The notes under the pieces: model-generated
Seen by the model: the letters and a program-made list of their open reading frames with translations, nothing else
What the model was told of the DNA's origin: nothing
Databases searched by the model: none
Program-made: the position numbers and the translations under genes
NCBI RefSeq assembly: GCF_000422705.1
Contig: NZ_AUGO01000001.1
Location: forward strand, 434,001-498,000
Direction: 5' to 3'
Source: Flavobacterium soli DSM 19725
GTDB taxonomy: Bacteria; Bacteroidota; Bacteroidia; Flavobacteriales; Flavobacteriaceae
Length of the DNA: 64,000 nucleotides
Part shown: piece after piece, positions 33,678 to 42,500 of the stretch
Layout of the letters: the number at the start of each line of letters is the position of its first letter
How positions within the stretch are numbered: position 1 is the stretch's first letter

Positions 33678-34784
33678 TTATTGATTGTTAGCGGTTTCAT
33701 AGGCCTTTAATGTTTTTAAAGCTGCTTTTTCCCAAGTATATTCTCTAAGTATTTTTGCTTTTAATTCTTCATCAAAAGGTGTCGAATATGCATTATCAAT
33801 TGCCTCTTTAATCGAATTGACATCATTTGGTTGGCAATAAAAAGCGTAGTTTTCAAAATATTCTTCCGTATCCCCTTTTTTTGTTACTACAATATTACAA
33901 CCCATTGCTGCCGCTTCTATGGAAGACAGTCCGGGAGTTTCCATCCAACTTACTAAAGCATGGACCTTCGCAACTTGATATAGTTCTTTTAATTCTTCAT
34001 GGGGAATTGGTCCTAAAAAAAATATATTTGATCCAGCCTCAGCATGAACTTGATCTACATATTTCTTTTGATTTTTAGATTCATTACCAACTAAAACTAA
34101 AGTATATTTTGTGTTTTTTACGGCTCTAATTAAATTTAAAGTTGATTTTCTTCCTTCAATTCTGGCAGCACAGAGAATACAGTCCTTGTACTTTGCATAT
34201 TTACTGTTTGTATTGACTTTTGAATTATCAAAAACCGCTTTGTCAATTGAGTTTGGGACAACTTCAAAATTATATTCTTTTAATTTGAACTCAGCTGCAA
34301 CTCTTTTCATTTCGGAAATTGAATTAGGTAGAAATACATCAACATTTTTTGTTATGTCTTTCATTAATCCGTAATAACCTCTAAATAATAGTTTTTTTAC
34401 ACCTTTGTGAAATCGATTCTCATGATAATGTCTGATAATAATTTTCAAATAACCAATTTGATAGGGAGATAGAATATTAGCAAGCTTTTGAGCTAAGCCT
34501 CCTCTTGCTTTTCTTTCATATTCAGTATAAAGACCATATATTGTTGAAAGCACAACTTTTTTATTTTGTTTTTTCGCATTTACACACTGCAAGTAAATAT
34601 CTTGAGGATCCATTAAATTGAATAGGTGTACCACATCATAATCTGTTAAATCAGGTTCAAATTCCAATGAAATATCCACTTTTACTCCTAGTTTTTCAAG
34701 ATATTCTTTGGTTTTTTGGATTTGAATCAAGTCACCACCTGGAGCTGTATAAAGATTTGTTCTAGTTTGAAAAAGGACTTTCAT
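33678..34784 (-). CDS. Glycosyltransferase family 4
   Basis: GT-B retaining glycosyltransferase of 368 residues. The N-terminal domain begins MKVLFQTRTNLYTAPGGDLIQIQKT; the C-terminal donor domain has CAARIEGRKSTLNLIRAV and WMETPGLSSIEAAAMGCNIVV, the E-x7-E-like region binding the nucleotide sugar. The gene abuts the 2OG oxygenase end to end and is divergent from wecB with a 68-bp gap. Acceptor and donor unknown. Confidence 0.9.
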   Translation of the reverse strand: MKVLFQTRTNLYTAPGGDLIQIQKTKEYLEKLGVKVDISLEFEPDLTDYDVVHLFNLMDPQDIYLQCVNAKKQNKKVVLSTIYGLYTEYERKARGGLAQKLANILSPYQIGYLKIIIRHYHENRFHKGVKKLLFRGYYGLMKDITKNVDVFLPNSISEMKRVAAEFKLKEYNFEVVPNSIDKAVFDNSKVNTNSKYAKYKDCILCAARIEGRKSTLNLIRAVKNTKYTLVLVGNESKNQKKYVDQVHAEAGSNIFFLGPIPHEELKELYQVAKVHALVSWMETPGLSSIEAAAMGCNIVVTKKGDTEEYFENYAFYCQPNDVNSIKEAIDNAYSTPFDEELKAKILREYTWEKAALKTLKAYETANNQ

Positions 34785-34805
34785 TTAATAATGATTAATT
34801 CTATA

Positions 34806-34813
34806 CAAATATA
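34806..34813 (-). promoter_or_regulatory. -7 promoter box (TATATTTG) of the GT4 gene
   Basis: Exact TAnnTTTG match on the minus strand, 21 nt before the start codon at 34784, in the 68-bp divergent gap with wecB. Confidence 0.6.
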
Positions 34814-34852
34814 GATATTATTATTAGTTTTACATTTTAATCATGATTCTTA

Positions 34853-35975
34853 ATGAAGAAAATTCTATTCCTTTTTGGTACTCGTCCAGAAGCAATTAAA
34901 ATGTGTCCTTTAGTTAAAACTTTCTCTTTGGATTCTAACTTTAAAGTCAAAGTTGGAGTTACTGCCCAACATCGAGAAATGCTAGATCAGGTTTTGGATT
35001 TTTTTAAAATTAAAGTAGACTATGATCTAAACATAATGAAGCCAAATCAGAGCTTGCATGAACTAACAGCAAGCTTGATTTTAAAGATAACAGAAGAAAT
35101 TCTTTATAAAGAGGAATTCGATTATGTTTTTGTTCAGGGCGATACAACAACCGTATTAGCTGGAGCTTTAGCTTCTTTTTACAAGAAAATTAAAATTGTC
35201 CATATTGAAGCGGGTCTAAGAAGTTCAGATATTTATTCGCCATTTCCAGAGGAAATGAATAGGGTTTTGACTTCTAAAATTGCTTATTATCATTTTTGTC
35301 CCACGCAAACTTCTGCAGAAAACTTATTTAAGGAGAACATTAATGATAATGTTTTTGTAGTAGGAAACACTGTAATTGATGCTTTATTATTAGGTCTAGA
35401 AGAAATTAAAAATTCTTCAAAAAAAGATTTGATTGAAAAATATGAAAACATTGATTTTTCTAAAAAAAATCATCTTAGTAACTTGTCACAGACGGGAGAA
35501 TTTTGGAAAACCTTTTGAAGAAATTTGCGATGCTTTATTAGAAATTGCAGATTCATTTAAATATGATGTTCAAATTATATATCCTGTTCATTTAAATCCT
35601 AATATCAAAGAAATTGCACACGCAAAATTAATCAGAGAAAATATTAGATTAATTGCTCCTCTAGATTATCCTGATTTAATTTGGATGATGAATAATTCTA
35701 ATATCATCTTAACTGATTCTGGTGGAATTCAAGAAGAGGCTCCAAGTTTAGGAAAACCCGTTTTAGTGTTGAGGGAAGTAACCGAACGAATGGAGGGGGT
35801 TGATGCAGGAACGGCAATACTTGTTGGTTCAAAAAAAGAAAAAATAGTTACTGAAACTTCAAAACTTTTGACTGATAGCTCTTATTATTCGAAAATATCA
35901 AAAGCCGTAAATCCTTATGGTGATGGTACTACTAGTGAGAAAATAAAAGAAATTATTTTAACTCATGGACATTAG
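34853..35975 (+). pseudogene. wecB: UDP-N-acetylglucosamine 2-epimerase, split by a +1 frameshift in an A8 run
   Basis: Non-hydrolysing epimerase making UDP-ManNAc from UDP-GlcNAc. The first frame gives LFGTRPEAIKMCPLV, VGVTAQHREML, VQGDTTTVLAGALAS and HIEAGLRSSD, then runs into noise after KYENIDFSKK and stops at 35518. The second frame, from the same point, gives ILVTCHRRENFGKPFEEI, TDSGGIQEEAPSLGKPVLVLR and NPYGDGTTSEKI to the end at 35975. Removing one A from the A8 run at 35462-35469 joins them into a normal 373-residue WecB with every expected motif. Either the gene is mutated, it is rescued by slippage or phase variation, or the A count is a sequencing error. No other lesion is seen. 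Confidence 0.9.
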
Positions 35976-37185
35976 TCTTCAATAAATACTCTCTCATTGC
36001 TATAATCAGTCCTATTATTATTGATTTGTTATCTAATTTAAAATATACACCCATAAAAACCCAAGTTGATAAAATTAGAAATACAGCGGTTCCCATTAAT
36101 AACATATTTATATTATTAATTATTGGATATTCACTTCTTTTTTGTTTGTAAAGTAGATATAAAAATACAATCAATAATAGAACTCCGAGTAATCCTGATT
36201 TCAAAAATATAGTCATAAATCCATTATGAGCAACAGCAAAATGAGTAATTATTGAACCATCTGTTGTATATATTTTTTGACCTATTTTTACTGTAGAGCC
36301 TATTCCCTTTCCAAAAACGATTGCTCTAGTACCTTCCGCTGAGACTCTCTTAACTGTAGTTATATTTTCGAATGATCGATAGTTATCATTAAAATCTTTC
36401 CAGTCATCTTTATTAATTTTTGTTTTAAAAGCTTCTTCCGGAGCTATTTTAATTTTATACATCAGCGCCTCAATTCCTTTTCCATTTCTCTTGGGATTTG
36501 AATAATATATTGTACTATAACTTAACAAAACGGCAATAACCGTAAAACTTAGCACTTTTACTGATTTTCTTGTAAGTACGTAATAACCTTTTATACCAAG
36601 TATTAAGATGGCTAGTTGTAGAAAATTTGTTCTCGCTAAATACATAAAAACAGAAAAGCCAATTACAAGCAGGTATACTGTCCTTGTCTTTTTATCTATT
36701 TCAATATTGAATTTACTACTAAAAAGCAGTAATACAAAAACGTATACTTCATAGTCGCTAAAAAAACCTGCTTCATATCTAATTAAATTCATATCAACAC
36801 TTTGATATTTGATGAAAGCTGCAAATATTAAAATTATATGTATTGCTGAAAGTATTAATCCTGCATTTATAAAAACATCAAAATTTTTACTTTTAAATTT
36901 ATCGAAAATCTGATATCCAACTAATAAACCTAAAATGGGTTTTAATAGATATGTAAAGTCTTTGATGACCGAAAACGTTGGATATTCGTAAAATAATGTT
37001 GATAATGTTGCTGTTATTAGGACAACTGAAAAAAGGCCTATAAAATTAACTATCGTTGTAGAATATTTTTTTTTTAACGTTACCAGTACAGTAAATAACC
37101 ATATTAAAAAGGTAACTTCATAATTTGGAAAAAATGAAGATACTATGCAAAGGATATATAAAAAACTATAAAAATTAATTTTCAT
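35953..37185 (-). CDS. O-antigen polymerase-like membrane protein (Wzy candidate)
   Basis: Protein of 410 residues with about eleven membrane helices, many of low sequence complexity, and a periplasmic loop (roughly 225-325) ending in FAVAHNGFMTIFLKSGLLGVLL, the pattern seen in Wzy/EpsG-like polymerases. Next to a Wzx flippase (4-bp overlap), it is the best Wzy candidate in the locus. The end overlaps the convergent wecB gene by 23 bp. Base composition is even more AT-rich than average, as is common for Wzy genes. Confidence 0.82.
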   Translation of the reverse strand: MKINFYSFLYILCIVSSFFPNYEVTFLIWLFTVLVTLKKKYSTTIVNFIGLFSVVLITATLSTLFYEYPTFSVIKDFTYLLKPILGLLVGYQIFDKFKSKNFDVFINAGLILSAIHIILIFAAFIKYQSVDMNLIRYEAGFFSDYEVYVFVLLLFSSKFNIEIDKKTRTVYLLVIGFSVFMYLARTNFLQLAILILGIKGYYVLTRKSVKVLSFTVIAVLLSYSTIYYSNPKRNGKGIEALMYKIKIAPEEAFKTKINKDDWKDFNDNYRSFENITTVKRVSAEGTRAIVFGKGIGSTVKIGQKIYTTDGSIITHFAVAHNGFMTIFLKSGLLGVLLLIVFLYLLYKQKRSEYPIINNINMLLMGTAVFLILSTWVFMGVYFKLDNKSIIIGLIIAMREYLLKTNVHELK

Positions 37186-38435
37186 TGTTTGCTATCTTTT
37201 TGAAAAACTGTTTGGTAATATAAATAAACAAATACTACTTCTGATAAAAAAACAGAGACTATAACTCCTGATAAATCAAAGAATTTAGAAAACAGTAAAA
37301 TTGTAACCAAATTAAAGATGGTTACAAAAATTGTAATCTTAAAATAAATTTTATTGTTATGGAAGCCAAACATTAATTGTTCTAATGATAACGAAAAAAC
37401 CATTGCTATTGGTATAATTAATGCCATTTGAAAGGTTCTTTGCAAATGCTCCATCACATTGACTTCTACTCGAAAAAAAAACAATACATTTTGACTAAAG
37501 AAAAACAATATCAAAGCGGAAAAAAAAACTCCAGAGAACAAAACTGCTACATATCTTTTCCAATACGTTATCGCTTCCTGTTTATTCTCAATTAATCTAA
37601 AACACAATTGTGGGTAAAAAAACTTAAGAAAAACTTGCGAAAATGTCCTGTAAAGAGATATAACCTGATCAACAATTTTATATTGTCCCGCTAAAGTAAA
37701 ACCAAAAAAGTAACCTACGATAAAAAGTGGGGAAAGCTGTCTAATGGATAAGAATAATTGCGAAATACAAAGTGAGGAATCATTCTTTAATGTTTCAAAA
37801 ATCAGATTAAAATCTACTGGCAATAACTTGAAATTATTTTTTCTAAATATGAAAATCAAGCCTACAATGTTGACAATTAAAGAACTTAAGCCTAGAAATA
37901 AATTTACATATATATAATCATCGACAACTTTAATAGTGGCAAAAATTAAAATGACATAAATAACTTTTGAACATGCATTCACAACACTTGATATATAAAA
38001 GTTTTCTAATCCTTGAAGAAACCAAACAGGATTAAAAACTTGAGCAAATACAATCATTAAAGAGAATGAAAATAATTTTATTTCATTATGGAAGTAGGGA
38101 AAGAGAAACACACATACGGCAGCTATAGTGGCTGAAATAATAAATAAAAAAAATTTGGTATAGAGTGTTGATACTAATTCGTGTTCTAATTGTTCTGGAT
38201 TATTTCTGGATTCTGAAATTTTTTTTATTCCCTTAATATCAAATCCATAATCCACAATCAAAATGAAAAATAAGGCAAATGAAAAAGCAATTCCAATTTT
38301 TCCGAATCCATCCAAATTACAAACATATATTAAATAGGGTGCAATTAAAACAGGGGTTACTAAATTAAAAGCTTGGCCTAATCCATAGACAAGGAATTTG
38401 TTACTAAATTTTCCAAAAACTTTTTTAATTAGCAT
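37182..38435 (-). CDS. Polysaccharide flippase (Wzx-like)
   Basis: Protein of 417 residues with about twelve membrane helices, belonging to the MATE/PST transporter superfamily. The start FGKFSNKFLVYGLGQAFNLVTPVLIAPYL (in shorter parts: LGQAFNLVTPVLIAPYLIYV) is typical of Wzx proteins that flip undecaprenyl-linked repeat units to the periplasmic face. It is followed directly by the Wzy candidate and preceded 11 bp upstream by FkbM. High AT content suggests acquisition with the locus. Confidence 0.88.
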   Translation of the reverse strand: MLIKKVFGKFSNKFLVYGLGQAFNLVTPVLIAPYLIYVCNLDGFGKIGIAFSFALFFILIVDYGFDIKGIKKISESRNNPEQLEHELVSTLYTKFFLFIISATIAAVCVFLFPYFHNEIKLFSFSLMIVFAQVFNPVWFLQGLENFYISSVVNACSKVIYVILIFATIKVVDDYIYVNLFLGLSSLIVNIVGLIFIFRKNNFKLLPVDFNLIFETLKNDSSLCISQLFLSIRQLSPLFIVGYFFGFTLAGQYKIVDQVISLYRTFSQVFLKFFYPQLCFRLIENKQEAITYWKRYVAVLFSGVFFSALILFFFSQNVLFFFRVEVNVMEHLQRTFQMALIIPIAMVFSLSLEQLMFGFHNNKIYFKITIFVTIFNLVTILLFSKFFDLSGVIVSVFLSEVVFVYLYYQTVFQKDSKQ

Positions 38436-38446
38436 TCTTTAGGAGG

Positions 38447-39259
38447 TTATATCCAAAAATGAATCATTACGGGTTTAGGTTCTTCTCCATGTATTCCCTT
38501 TACAATATAATTATATTCTGGAACGAAACTTTTAATTAAAGAGATAATTTCTGTTGGATTGTTCTGTTTATGATAGGTTGTTATGGCAATTTTAGGTCTG
38601 TTTTTAGTAATTGTTTCCTTAGCTCCTTGCAACATTTCATATTCAAAACCTTCAATGTCAGCTTTTAAATAGGTTATTTTATTTTGTCCAATTAAAGTAT
38701 CAATAGTTTCTACATCAATGCTTCTGTTGGAAGTACTATTGCTTGAAATTTGTCCGTCTAACGAATCCTCATTGAAGAAAACTTTATCTTTCTTGGCTCC
38801 TACTGCTACATTAAAAATGGTTGTCTTCTCAATATCCTGTTCGAATGTTTTCAAAAGAGATTTGAAGAAATACTGACTTGGCTCAATCATATAAACATGA
38901 GTGCACTTGTCTACAACTGCCAAAGGGAATAAACCCTCTGCAGTTCCAATATCTAGAAGAATATCACCTTTGTCAATTGTGGTTTTTTCATGCTGATAAT
39001 AATGCCAATCTTTTGTGTCAAAAGTTTCCGAAGTAACCTGATAAATGCCTGATATAGAAAATTTTTTAGGCCAATATAGATCCCTGCTTAAATTATGAAA
39101 AGTTACTTTATAATATTCATCAATAGATTCAATACTTTGGATAAATGTTTTTGCAATAGTATCAACTTTTGGTTTGGCTAAAAATTTTAATAATTCAATA
39201 AAGCCAATATTGTTTTTAGTATGAAATAACCAATAAAATATAATTCTTATTCTTCTCAT
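38447..39259 (-). CDS. FkbM-family methyltransferase
   Basis: AdoMet-dependent methyltransferase of 270 residues. AdoMet-binding motif I is DILLDIGTAEGLFPLAVV (about residues 104-121), followed by YMIEPSQYFFKSL; the FkbM-type end includes IDTLIGQNKITYLKADIEGFEYEMLQGAKE. FkbM enzymes commonly O-methylate sugars of surface polysaccharides. It heads the Wzx-Wzy run and has a -7 box at 39304-39311. Confidence 0.9.
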   Translation of the reverse strand: MRRIRIIFYWLFHTKNNIGFIELLKFLAKPKVDTIAKTFIQSIESIDEYYKVTFHNLSRDLYWPKKFSISGIYQVTSETFDTKDWHYYQHEKTTIDKGDILLDIGTAEGLFPLAVVDKCTHVYMIEPSQYFFKSLLKTFEQDIEKTTIFNVAVGAKKDKVFFNEDSLDGQISSNSTSNRSIDVETIDTLIGQNKITYLKADIEGFEYEMLQGAKETITKNRPKIAITTYHKQNNPTEIISLIKSFVPEYNYIVKGIHGEEPKPVMIHFWI

Positions 39260-39303
39260 TATGTATCGAAATTAAAGATGTAAGACACCTCTTTTTATAA
39301 AAT

Positions 39304-39311
39304 CAAAAGTA
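39304..39311 (-). promoter_or_regulatory. -7 promoter box (TACTTTTG) of fkbM-wzx-wzy
   Basis: Exact TAnnTTTG match on the minus strand, 44 nt before the start codon at 39259. It lies just downstream of the hairpin 39325-39344, so transcription of the operon probably begins fresh here. Confidence 0.55.
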
Positions 39312-39324
39312 ACTAAAAAAAAAT

Positions 39325-39344
39325 ACCTCATTGGGTAATGAGGT
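39325..39344. terminator. Hairpin terminator upstream of the fkbM operon
   Basis: ACCTCATT and AATGAGGT form an 8-bp perfect stem with a GGGT loop, flanked by an A run on the left and a T run on the right, so it can terminate in both directions. On the minus strand it follows the decayed lipoprotein paralogue at 39398-39570, presumably as its original terminator. Confidence 0.75.
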
Positions 39345-39397
39345 GTTTTTTTACAATATTCTATATTTTTACCTATATATTTTTTCAAGCTCAAGTT

Positions 39398-39570
39398 TTA
39401 AATTTTTCCTGAGTTAACAACTGGATCATAAATGCCATTGGTGTCTTTCTTTGTTAAAACTTCTCCTGTTGCTTTATATTTGATTTCAATCGAATTATTA
39501 GGAATAAAATAGGTTTCAAAAATCTAGATGGATTTATATCAATTTTTTTATCTAAATATTCTATTTTCAT
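39398..39570 (-). pseudogene. C-terminal remnant of a second copy of the 39699-40253 lipoprotein
   Basis: On the minus strand, from a chance ATG at 39570, one frame reads MKIEYLDKKIDINPSRF, and after a frameshift YFIPNNSIEIKYKA and GIYDPVVNSGKI to a TAA at 39398. The intact neighbour has MSYMDKKFEAKGSLYFNYF, VPNQSIKVENG and SGIYDPLF in the same order. The fragment is thus the frameshifted C-terminal third of a tandem paralogue whose 5' part has been lost. A terminator-like hairpin still follows it. Confidence 0.72.
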
Positions 39571-39673
39571 TCATTTTAAATTATTGACTATAGAAAAAAG
39601 ACAGCCTTAATCATCATAAAAAAATTAAATTTTTCCCTTATGGCAAATTTCATTTCTTTCTTTTAAAATAAAA

Positions 39674-39693
39674 AGCCACATTTTATTGTGGCT
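39674..39693 (-). terminator. Terminator hairpin after the 184-residue lipoprotein
   Basis: AGCCACA (39674-39680) and TGTGGCT (39687-39693) pair perfectly around a 6-nt loop, with T-rich sequence following on the minus strand, 5 nt after the stop codon of the lipoprotein gene at 39699. Confidence 0.7.
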
Positions 39694-39698
39694 GTATA

Positions 39699-40253
39699 TT
39701 ACTTTATAAGTTTTTGAATTTCATTAAACAGTGGTAAGTCTGAATAGAAAAGCGGGTCATATATGCCACTTGACATTTTCATTGGTTTAATTAATCCCGC
39801 AACACCGTTTTCAACTTTAATGCTTTGATTTGGAACAAAATAATTAAAATATAAGCTTCCTTTAGCTTCAAATTTTTTGTCCATATAACTCATAGTGAAA
39901 TTATTAATTGTAATTTCTTTTTGATTGCTATTTGTTCCAAAATCCATTCTTATATAAGTAGGAATAACATCTTCCGGGAAAGTAAATACAATATCTTGAG
40001 CACTAGTATTACCTTTCACATCCACCCAAATTGAATTTTCCTCTTGATAAGGAGCTGAATGACCTGGCACACCAAAAGCTTCTTCTGTATAATATAGCTG
40101 AAAACTATCATTTTCGTTTACAACCGCATTCAAAATTACTTTGAAATTCTTGTCGACTTCTTCAGTCTTTACAGCATCTAGTGATTTTTCATCTTTACAG
40201 CTAATTGTCAAACTAGCCAGTGCCATCAATGTTATAAAAAAACGTGTTTTCAT
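39699..40253 (-). CDS. Putative lipoprotein of unknown function
   Basis: Protein of 184 residues with a lipoprotein signal: MKTRFFITLMALASLTISC, lipidated Cys at about residue 19, followed by KDEKS. The mature part looks beta-rich (VILNAVVNENDSFQLYYTEE, IVFTFPEDVIPTYIRMDFG). I do not recognise a family. A fragment of a second copy lies downstream at 39398-39570. It has its own promoter (40271-40278) and terminator. It might be exported to the surface with the polysaccharide system, but there is no direct evidence. Confidence 0.78.
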   Translation of the reverse strand: MKTRFFITLMALASLTISCKDEKSLDAVKTEEVDKNFKVILNAVVNENDSFQLYYTEEAFGVPGHSAPYQEENSIWVDVKGNTSAQDIVFTFPEDVIPTYIRMDFGTNSNQKEITINNFTMSYMDKKFEAKGSLYFNYFVPNQSIKVENGVAGLIKPMKMSSGIYDPLFYSDLPLFNEIQKLIK

Positions 40254-40270
40254 AATTAAGATATTTTTGG

Positions 40271-40278
40271 CAAAAATA
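40271..40278 (-). promoter_or_regulatory. -7 promoter box (TATTTTTG) of the lipoprotein gene
   Basis: Exact TAnnTTTG match on the minus strand, 17 nt before the ATG at 40253. Confidence 0.6.
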
Positions 40279-40426
40279 TGTATTTATGTTAAACTAAAAA
40301 ATTATTTCCTATAAAAATCTCCTCTTGAAAAATATTTTTCTACAAAGCAATTTACTAATATAAATAAGTTGCCGCTTCTTAGTTCTTTGATCTTTAGTTT
40401 CGATTCCTTCATCCTTTCATTTATTG

Positions 40427-40456
40427 TTGAATACACATTTTATTTCAATACATTTG
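40427..40456 (+). promoter_or_regulatory. Complete -33/-7 promoter of the GtrII-like gene
   Basis: TTG at 40427-40429, a 19-nt spacer, and TACATTTG at 40449-40456 make the clearest full match to the Bacteroidota sigma-A consensus (TTG-N17-23-TAnnTTTG) in the window, 20 nt before the ATG at 40477. Confidence 0.75.
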
Positions 40457-40476
40457 CTACAGATAAATAATTCAAA

Positions 40477-41955
40477 ATGAAAAAAGAGCATCAACAATTA
40501 TTTTTATACATTTTTTCTATTCTTGTTGCAATAATTACCTATGGCTTTGCACTTACAAATTTTAGTTTAACTGTTGATAGTGAAATGCCTGCTTGGGATC
40601 CCAATCCTTTAAATTTAGGGCGTTGGGGACATTATTTTCTGCGGTTTTATGTATTTAATGGTTTACTCCCTTATTATACCTTGTTGTTTGGACTTATCTT
40701 TCTTGGAATTACAGCTGTTGAAATAACCAAGATTTTAAACATAAAAGGTATTTATACGTATATATTCTGTTTGTTGTTTTTAAGTTTTCCACAACACGCC
40801 TATCAGCTTGTTTTCACAATGCAGGCAGACGCTGTTCCTCTTGGATATTTTCTTGGAACAATGAGTATCAGCTTGTTTTTAAAACAATCTAAAATTGGAT
40901 GGGTAAAAATCCTTTTTAATGTTTTTTCAGTTTTATTTCTTGCGAGTACATTTGCTATGAACCAAGCGTTGATACTTGTTCCTTTTGTACTATATATGCT
41001 TTATTTTTTTGTACAAATCAACAATTCTGAAACAGATGTTAAAAAAGAATTTAAAAAAGCATTATCTTTTGCGGGTTGCTTTGCAATATCAGTATTGGTG
41101 TATCTATTAAGCGTTAAAATATTTGTGAACTCTGAAAACAGTGCGTATTTTTTAAATAGTTATGCAAGTGGAAACACATCTAATCCATTTATCGATTTCT
41201 TCAAAATATTAGCAGATAACATAACTGGTAATTTATATTATGGTGAGAAACCATACATTTTGGTCTTACTGGGGCTTCTTATAAGTTTAATTTTGTTTGT
41301 AAAAGAGAAGAAAAATGCATGGCTAAAAAGTTTGATTTTTGTTGTGCTTCTCATTGTCCCTTTTACAATGTCCTTTTTTATCAGAAGTGGCTGGCATCCA
41401 CCACGTATTTATGTGAGTTCTCCTTTGGTTTTTGTCTTTGTGGTAGTTTTTGTGTTGCAAAAAATACCAAAACAGTATTACAATCAAGTGCTTTTTGCAA
41501 GCATGTTACTTTTTTTATGGAATAGCTATTATGTAACTAATTTGTTTTATACGCAAAACAAGATTTTTAAACACGATCTCGAAATCGCCAAAGATATTAG
41601 TCGTAAAATCAATTCACTTGAGGGATTTAATGCTGAAAGCGATTTCGTTTACTTCTACGGAGGATTGCCAATGAGTAATCACGAGAAATTAATATTGCCA
41701 AAATCTGAAGTTTTTGAAAGTTCTATTTTTCGTTGGGATAATGGGAATAATTGGCGAATTTTTAACTTTTTTGCATTCAATGACATCTTGTATTATCGTT
41801 TTTTAGATAACGAAGAATCATTTAACAAAATAAAAGATAGTTTACAAACAATGCCAGTTTATCCACTAAATGGCTCTGTGAAAAAGATAGAAAATGTAGT
41901 AGTCATAAAATTAAACAATGAGAGAGGTGCCTCTTTAGCTGAGTGGGAAAAATAA
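40477..41955 (+). CDS. GtrII-like membrane glucosyltransferase
   Basis: Protein of 492 residues with about eleven membrane helices and a C-terminal soluble part (about 375-492). Early on it has the acidic LTVDSEMPAWDPNPLNLGRWG segment (split here: TVDSEMPAWDPN, NLGRWGHYFL), typical of GtrII-type glucosyl transferases, which add a sugar from undecaprenyl phosphate to O-antigen in the periplasm. The donor would be made by a GtrB-type enzyme; one decayed gtrB lies just downstream and another frameshifted one at 43363. A strong promoter precedes it. Confidence 0.8.
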   Translation: MKKEHQQLFLYIFSILVAIITYGFALTNFSLTVDSEMPAWDPNPLNLGRWGHYFLRFYVFNGLLPYYTLLFGLIFLGITAVEITKILNIKGIYTYIFCLLFLSFPQHAYQLVFTMQADAVPLGYFLGTMSISLFLKQSKIGWVKILFNVFSVLFLASTFAMNQALILVPFVLYMLYFFVQINNSETDVKKEFKKALSFAGCFAISVLVYLLSVKIFVNSENSAYFLNSYASGNTSNPFIDFFKILADNITGNLYYGEKPYILVLLGLLISLILFVKEKKNAWLKSLIFVVLLIVPFTMSFFIRSGWHPPRIYVSSPLVFVFVVVFVLQKIPKQYYNQVLFASMLLFLWNSYYVTNLFYTQNKIFKHDLEIAKDISRKINSLEGFNAESDFVYFYGGLPMSNHEKLILPKSEVFESSIFRWDNGNNWRIFNFFAFNDILYYRFLDNEESFNKIKDSLQTMPVYPLNGSVKKIENVVVIKLNNERGASLAEWEK

Positions 41956-41971
41956 CTTATTGTTTTTCTTG

Positions 41972-42465
41972 TTATTCATCGGTTTCGCTTTGAATTATTT
42001 TATCAACAATAAATAAAGGTCTGTTTTTAACTTGATTGTAGATTCTCAATACATATAGCCAATTAATCCTAAAGAAATCAACTAGACACCACTAAATAAA
42101 ATTATAGCCAAAAAAGTAGCAGAAAAACCCTGCGGTACGTCATTATAATATATTTTTCTATAAATGTTATAAGAAAGTAGATTAAAGAAAAAACAATGGT
42201 GATAAAACCTAAACGTGCAATAATCCTTACTGGAAAATCACTAAAATTAAAAATCCCATCAAACGCTAGTTAAACAATTTAGTCCAGCTGTATTTAGTTT
42301 CTCCTGCTTGACGTTCGTCCCTGTCATACTCAAAAGCAATTTGCTTGAAACCAACCCAAGCTCTCATCCCTCTTAGATATCGGCTTTGTTCAGGCATTTT
42401 TGATATTATCAACTACCCTTCTGCTGAACATTGAAAAGTCACCACTGTCGATCGGTATTCGGTAT
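41972..42465 (-). pseudogene. Decayed GtrB-type glycosyltransferase fragment
   Basis: The minus strand still reads, across several frames, PIDSGDFSMFSRRVVDNIK, then MPEQSRYLRGMRAWVGFKQI and FEYDRDERQAGETKYSW, then the membrane segments of the C-terminus ending RPLFIVDKIIQSETDE and a stop at 41972. These are the SGDF, RG-x-RAW-x-G and double-helix features of GtrB (bactoprenol glucosyl transferase). The N-terminal catalytic half is missing. Frame changes and stops show it is dead. An IS4-like remnant begins where the fragment ends. Confidence 0.82.
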
Positions 42466-42500
42466 GTTGATATTCAAAATATTACCTTTTAAAAATAATT

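Noticed and set aside
35433..35518. Programmed +1 frameshift signal in wecB
   Set aside because: No stop-adjacent shifty codon or stimulatory structure is visible, and WecB is not known to use frameshifting; mutation, slippage or sequence error is simpler.
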